DNA of 18,974 nucleotides, taken from positions 1 through 18,974 of the forward strand of contig MU602775.1 of assembly GCA_025201865.1 (NCBI GenBank), given 5' to 3'. The translations under genes and the position numbers were made by a program. The notes beneath the pieces are model-generated. The model had not been told where the DNA came from. It saw nothing but the letters and a program-made list of their open reading frames with translations, and made no database searches. Each line of letters opens with the position of its first letter. Position 1 is the stretch's first letter. Shown here one piece after another: positions 17,758 through 18,974 of the stretch. This stretch comes from Ramicandelaber brevisporus. Taxonomy: Eukaryota > Kickxellomycota > Ramicandelaberales > Ramicandelaberaceae.

Positions 17758-18552
17758 TTAGATGCCGAGCATGACCATCTTTTCCTTTGCACTGTACAGC
17801 TTCGATCCCGTTTCGATGTAATCCATAAGGGTCTCTAATTTTGTGTGGTCAAAGTTGGCAGTTTGATTCCGCAAATCGTTTAACTCGTCTCCCAAAGCTG
17901 TCGTGACTTGAGCTGCAAACAAGTCACGGAAACGCCTTTCGCTGGATTCGTCCAATGCCCTGTTTAGCCGTGCCGAACGATCGTTGCTAGATGAGGATGA
18001 TGATGGCAATGGGGCGAGAAGGGCGTCATGGAGAGACTTGTGCCGGTCAGGATCTAGCTCTCGATTTGTGGAATGCTGATGCTGCTGGCGGTCTGAACGT
18101 GTCAATACTTTGAGAGCAGATCGAACTGCTGTCCTGGACGATGCTCTACCATCACCAAACACTTCGTCGTCATCATTGATGGATTCATTTTCATCATCGC
18201 CACTTGGTGTGCTGTCGGATTCTGCTAGCTCGTCCTCATCTGAACGAGATGCAATGAATTCGTCATCATCATCATCATCACCATCATCGTCACTGGCTTC
18301 GTCGCTATTGGAATCAACGTCCATAGCATCCTCCCCATTCCCATCAGATTCATCCTCGCTGATATCATCGTCGTCGTCGTCTTTGTTGTTTGGTCGAGGC
18401 CGCTGATCTTCCAAAGTTTCAGATTCGACCTGATCTGACCGCTTCGAAACAGAACCAGCGTTGTTCTTTGCGCGCTTCGTAGCTGGAGCCAACTGATCTT
18501 GGACATGCACCTTGGCAGTTGACGATGACTTCAATCGACTCTTCTGGCCCAT
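17758..18552 (-). CDS. RSA3: Rsa3-like ribosome assembly protein
   Basis: This 264-residue nucleolar-type protein carries a C-terminal Rsa3 domain. Yeast Rsa3 is a non-ribosomal factor in early large-subunit (60S) pre-ribosomes. Residues 207-264 show the family pattern: RFRDLF, GDELNDLRNQ, a Phe-containing loop, LETLMDYIETGSKLYS and an EKMVML ending. The N-terminus is basic and Lys/Ser-rich (MGQKSRLK), followed by a long Asp/Glu/Ser tract (about 58-131) of the kind common in nucleolar factors. ATG 18552 is preferred. An in-frame ATG at 18663 would add 37 residues, but that stretch looks like A-rich leader and has T at -3. The gene converges on the pseudokinase, and another minus-strand gene lies upstream. 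The symbol is by domain similarity; the N-terminal part is too divergent to confirm orthology. Confidence 0.8.
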   Translation of the reverse strand: MGQKSRLKSSSTAKVHVQDQLAPATKRAKNNAGSVSKRSDQVESETLEDQRPRPNNKDDDDDDISEDESDGNGEDAMDVDSNSDEASDDDGDDDDDDEFIASRSDEDELAESDSTPSGDDENESINDDDEVFGDGRASSRTAVRSALKVLTRSDRQQHQHSTNRELDPDRHKSLHDALLAPLPSSSSSSNDRSARLNRALDESSERRFRDLFAAQVTTALGDELNDLRNQTANFDHTKLETLMDYIETGSKLYSAKEKMVMLGI

Positions 18553-18842
18553 TTCGAACTTTTCTTTCTTTCTGTCTTCTAAAAGTTTTTTTTGTTTGAA
18601 TAAACGAATGAGAGCAGAAATGAGACTCAAAGTATTTGACTGCATGAGTCCAGCTGTGGGCATCCAGTAAGAGGTAGAAAGAGACGATAGTATTGCCAGG
18701 AAGACATGAGATCAAAGTGAACCCTGCTGCCCCTTAATTGCCCTGTCGCTATTACCGTCATTGACTCAACAGTACACACGGTGCAAAGAACAGATAGTTT
18801 CAAAATAAACAGAAGCTAATGATGAATAATTAATGTGTCGAT
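18553..18842. promoter_or_regulatory. RSA3-like promoter region and 3' end of the upstream minus-strand gene
   Basis: This 290-bp spacer lies between tandem minus-strand genes. The half nearest RSA3 is rich in A on the coding strand, as expected for a leader. TGACTCA, the palindromic AP-1/Gcn4-type core, lies at 18762-18768, about 210 bp upstream of the ATG. The part near 18800-18842 is A/T-rich and probably holds the 3' end of the neighbouring transcript. I see no other gene. Confidence 0.45.
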
Positions 18843-18974
18843 TTACCACCATGGCCAATAGCGAGATGTCGTGGTTGTGGGTGTGGGAGCGGTGTAAGTT
18901 GGATAGGTGGGCTGTGGTGGCTGAGTGTAGGTAGGAATCGGGGTGTAAGTTGGCCAGGTCCACGACGGCAGAGG
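18843..18974 (-). CDS. 3' end of a Pro/Thr/Tyr-repeat protein gene (partial)
   Basis: The minus strand is open from the window edge to TAA at 18843-18845, giving the last 43 residues of a protein. The sequence is built from Pro-Thr-Tyr(-Thr) units, then Thr-rich sequence and an aromatic C-terminus, SRYWPWW. The four PTY units use different synonymous codons (CCA-ACT-TAC, CCT-ACC-TAC, CCC-ACC-TAT, CCA-ACT-TAC). Such variation at third positions supports real coding rather than a DNA microsatellite. Pro/Thr-rich tails are common in secreted or cell-wall fungal proteins, but no domain is visible here and I do not recognise the gene. The rest lies beyond the window. Confidence 0.6.
   Translation of the reverse strand, partial: PLPSWTWPTYTPIPTYTQPPQPTYPTYTAPTPTTTTSRYWPWW

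Noticed and set aside
18553-18663. 37-residue N-terminal extension of the RSA3-like protein from the ATG at 18663
   Set aside because: The stretch looks like A-rich leader, the ATG has T at -3, and MGQKSRLK at 18552 gives a typical short basic start. It is not fully excluded.
18851-18934. Plus-strand ATG in a good context (CCACCATGG) with a GTAAGT donor-like site about 40 bp downstream
   Set aside because: The frame is only 27 codons. The same DNA on the minus strand shows PTY repeats with synonymous codon changes, a stronger coding signal, and GTAAGT is simply the reverse of the repeated ACTTAC codons.

Overview
The window looks like nuclear DNA of a fungus, probably an early-diverging lineage. 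An intron-poor group such as the Kickxellales would fit, but that placement is inference. The genes belong to typical fungal families: an MFS hexose transporter, a GH15 glucoamylase, a Bck1/Mkh1-type MAP kinase kinase kinase, a DUF1640/MCUR1-like mitochondrial protein, a Hal4/Hal5/Npr1-type kinase-like protein and a C-terminal Rsa3 domain. Every gene reads as one uninterrupted exon, including frames of 2474 and 1514 codons. Intergenic DNA is short and full of simple repeats, and polyglutamine tracts are common.

Left end (1-3912): a hexose/sugar transporter on the minus strand, cut by the window edge at its 3' end, and a secreted glucoamylase on the plus strand are divergently transcribed from a shared region of about 1.07 kb. 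One enzyme releases glucose from starch or glycogen and the other probably imports it, so this resembles a two-gene sugar-acquisition unit. The shared region holds a minus-strand TATA box, a 9-bp minisatellite and several short tandem arrays.

Middle (4275-12721): a very large MAPKKK with SAM, Ras-association-like and C-terminal kinase domains, probably the cell-wall-integrity MAPKKK. A small mitochondrial inner-membrane coiled-coil protein follows only 92 bp after it.

Right (13066-18974): a 1514-residue Hal5/Npr1-like protein whose kinase domain has lost the catalytic Asp of HRD (HRA) and the Gly of DFG (DFS). It carries about 400 extra residues, including a polyQ tract, inside the activation segment, and is therefore a predicted pseudokinase. 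It converges on a minus-strand RSA3-like ribosome-assembly gene. At the right edge is the 3' end of another minus-strand gene encoding a Pro/Thr/Tyr repeat protein, supported by synonymous codon variation within its repeats.

The most unusual element is the pseudokinase with its remodelled activation segment. No transposon, CRISPR array, tRNA, rRNA or viral gene was seen.
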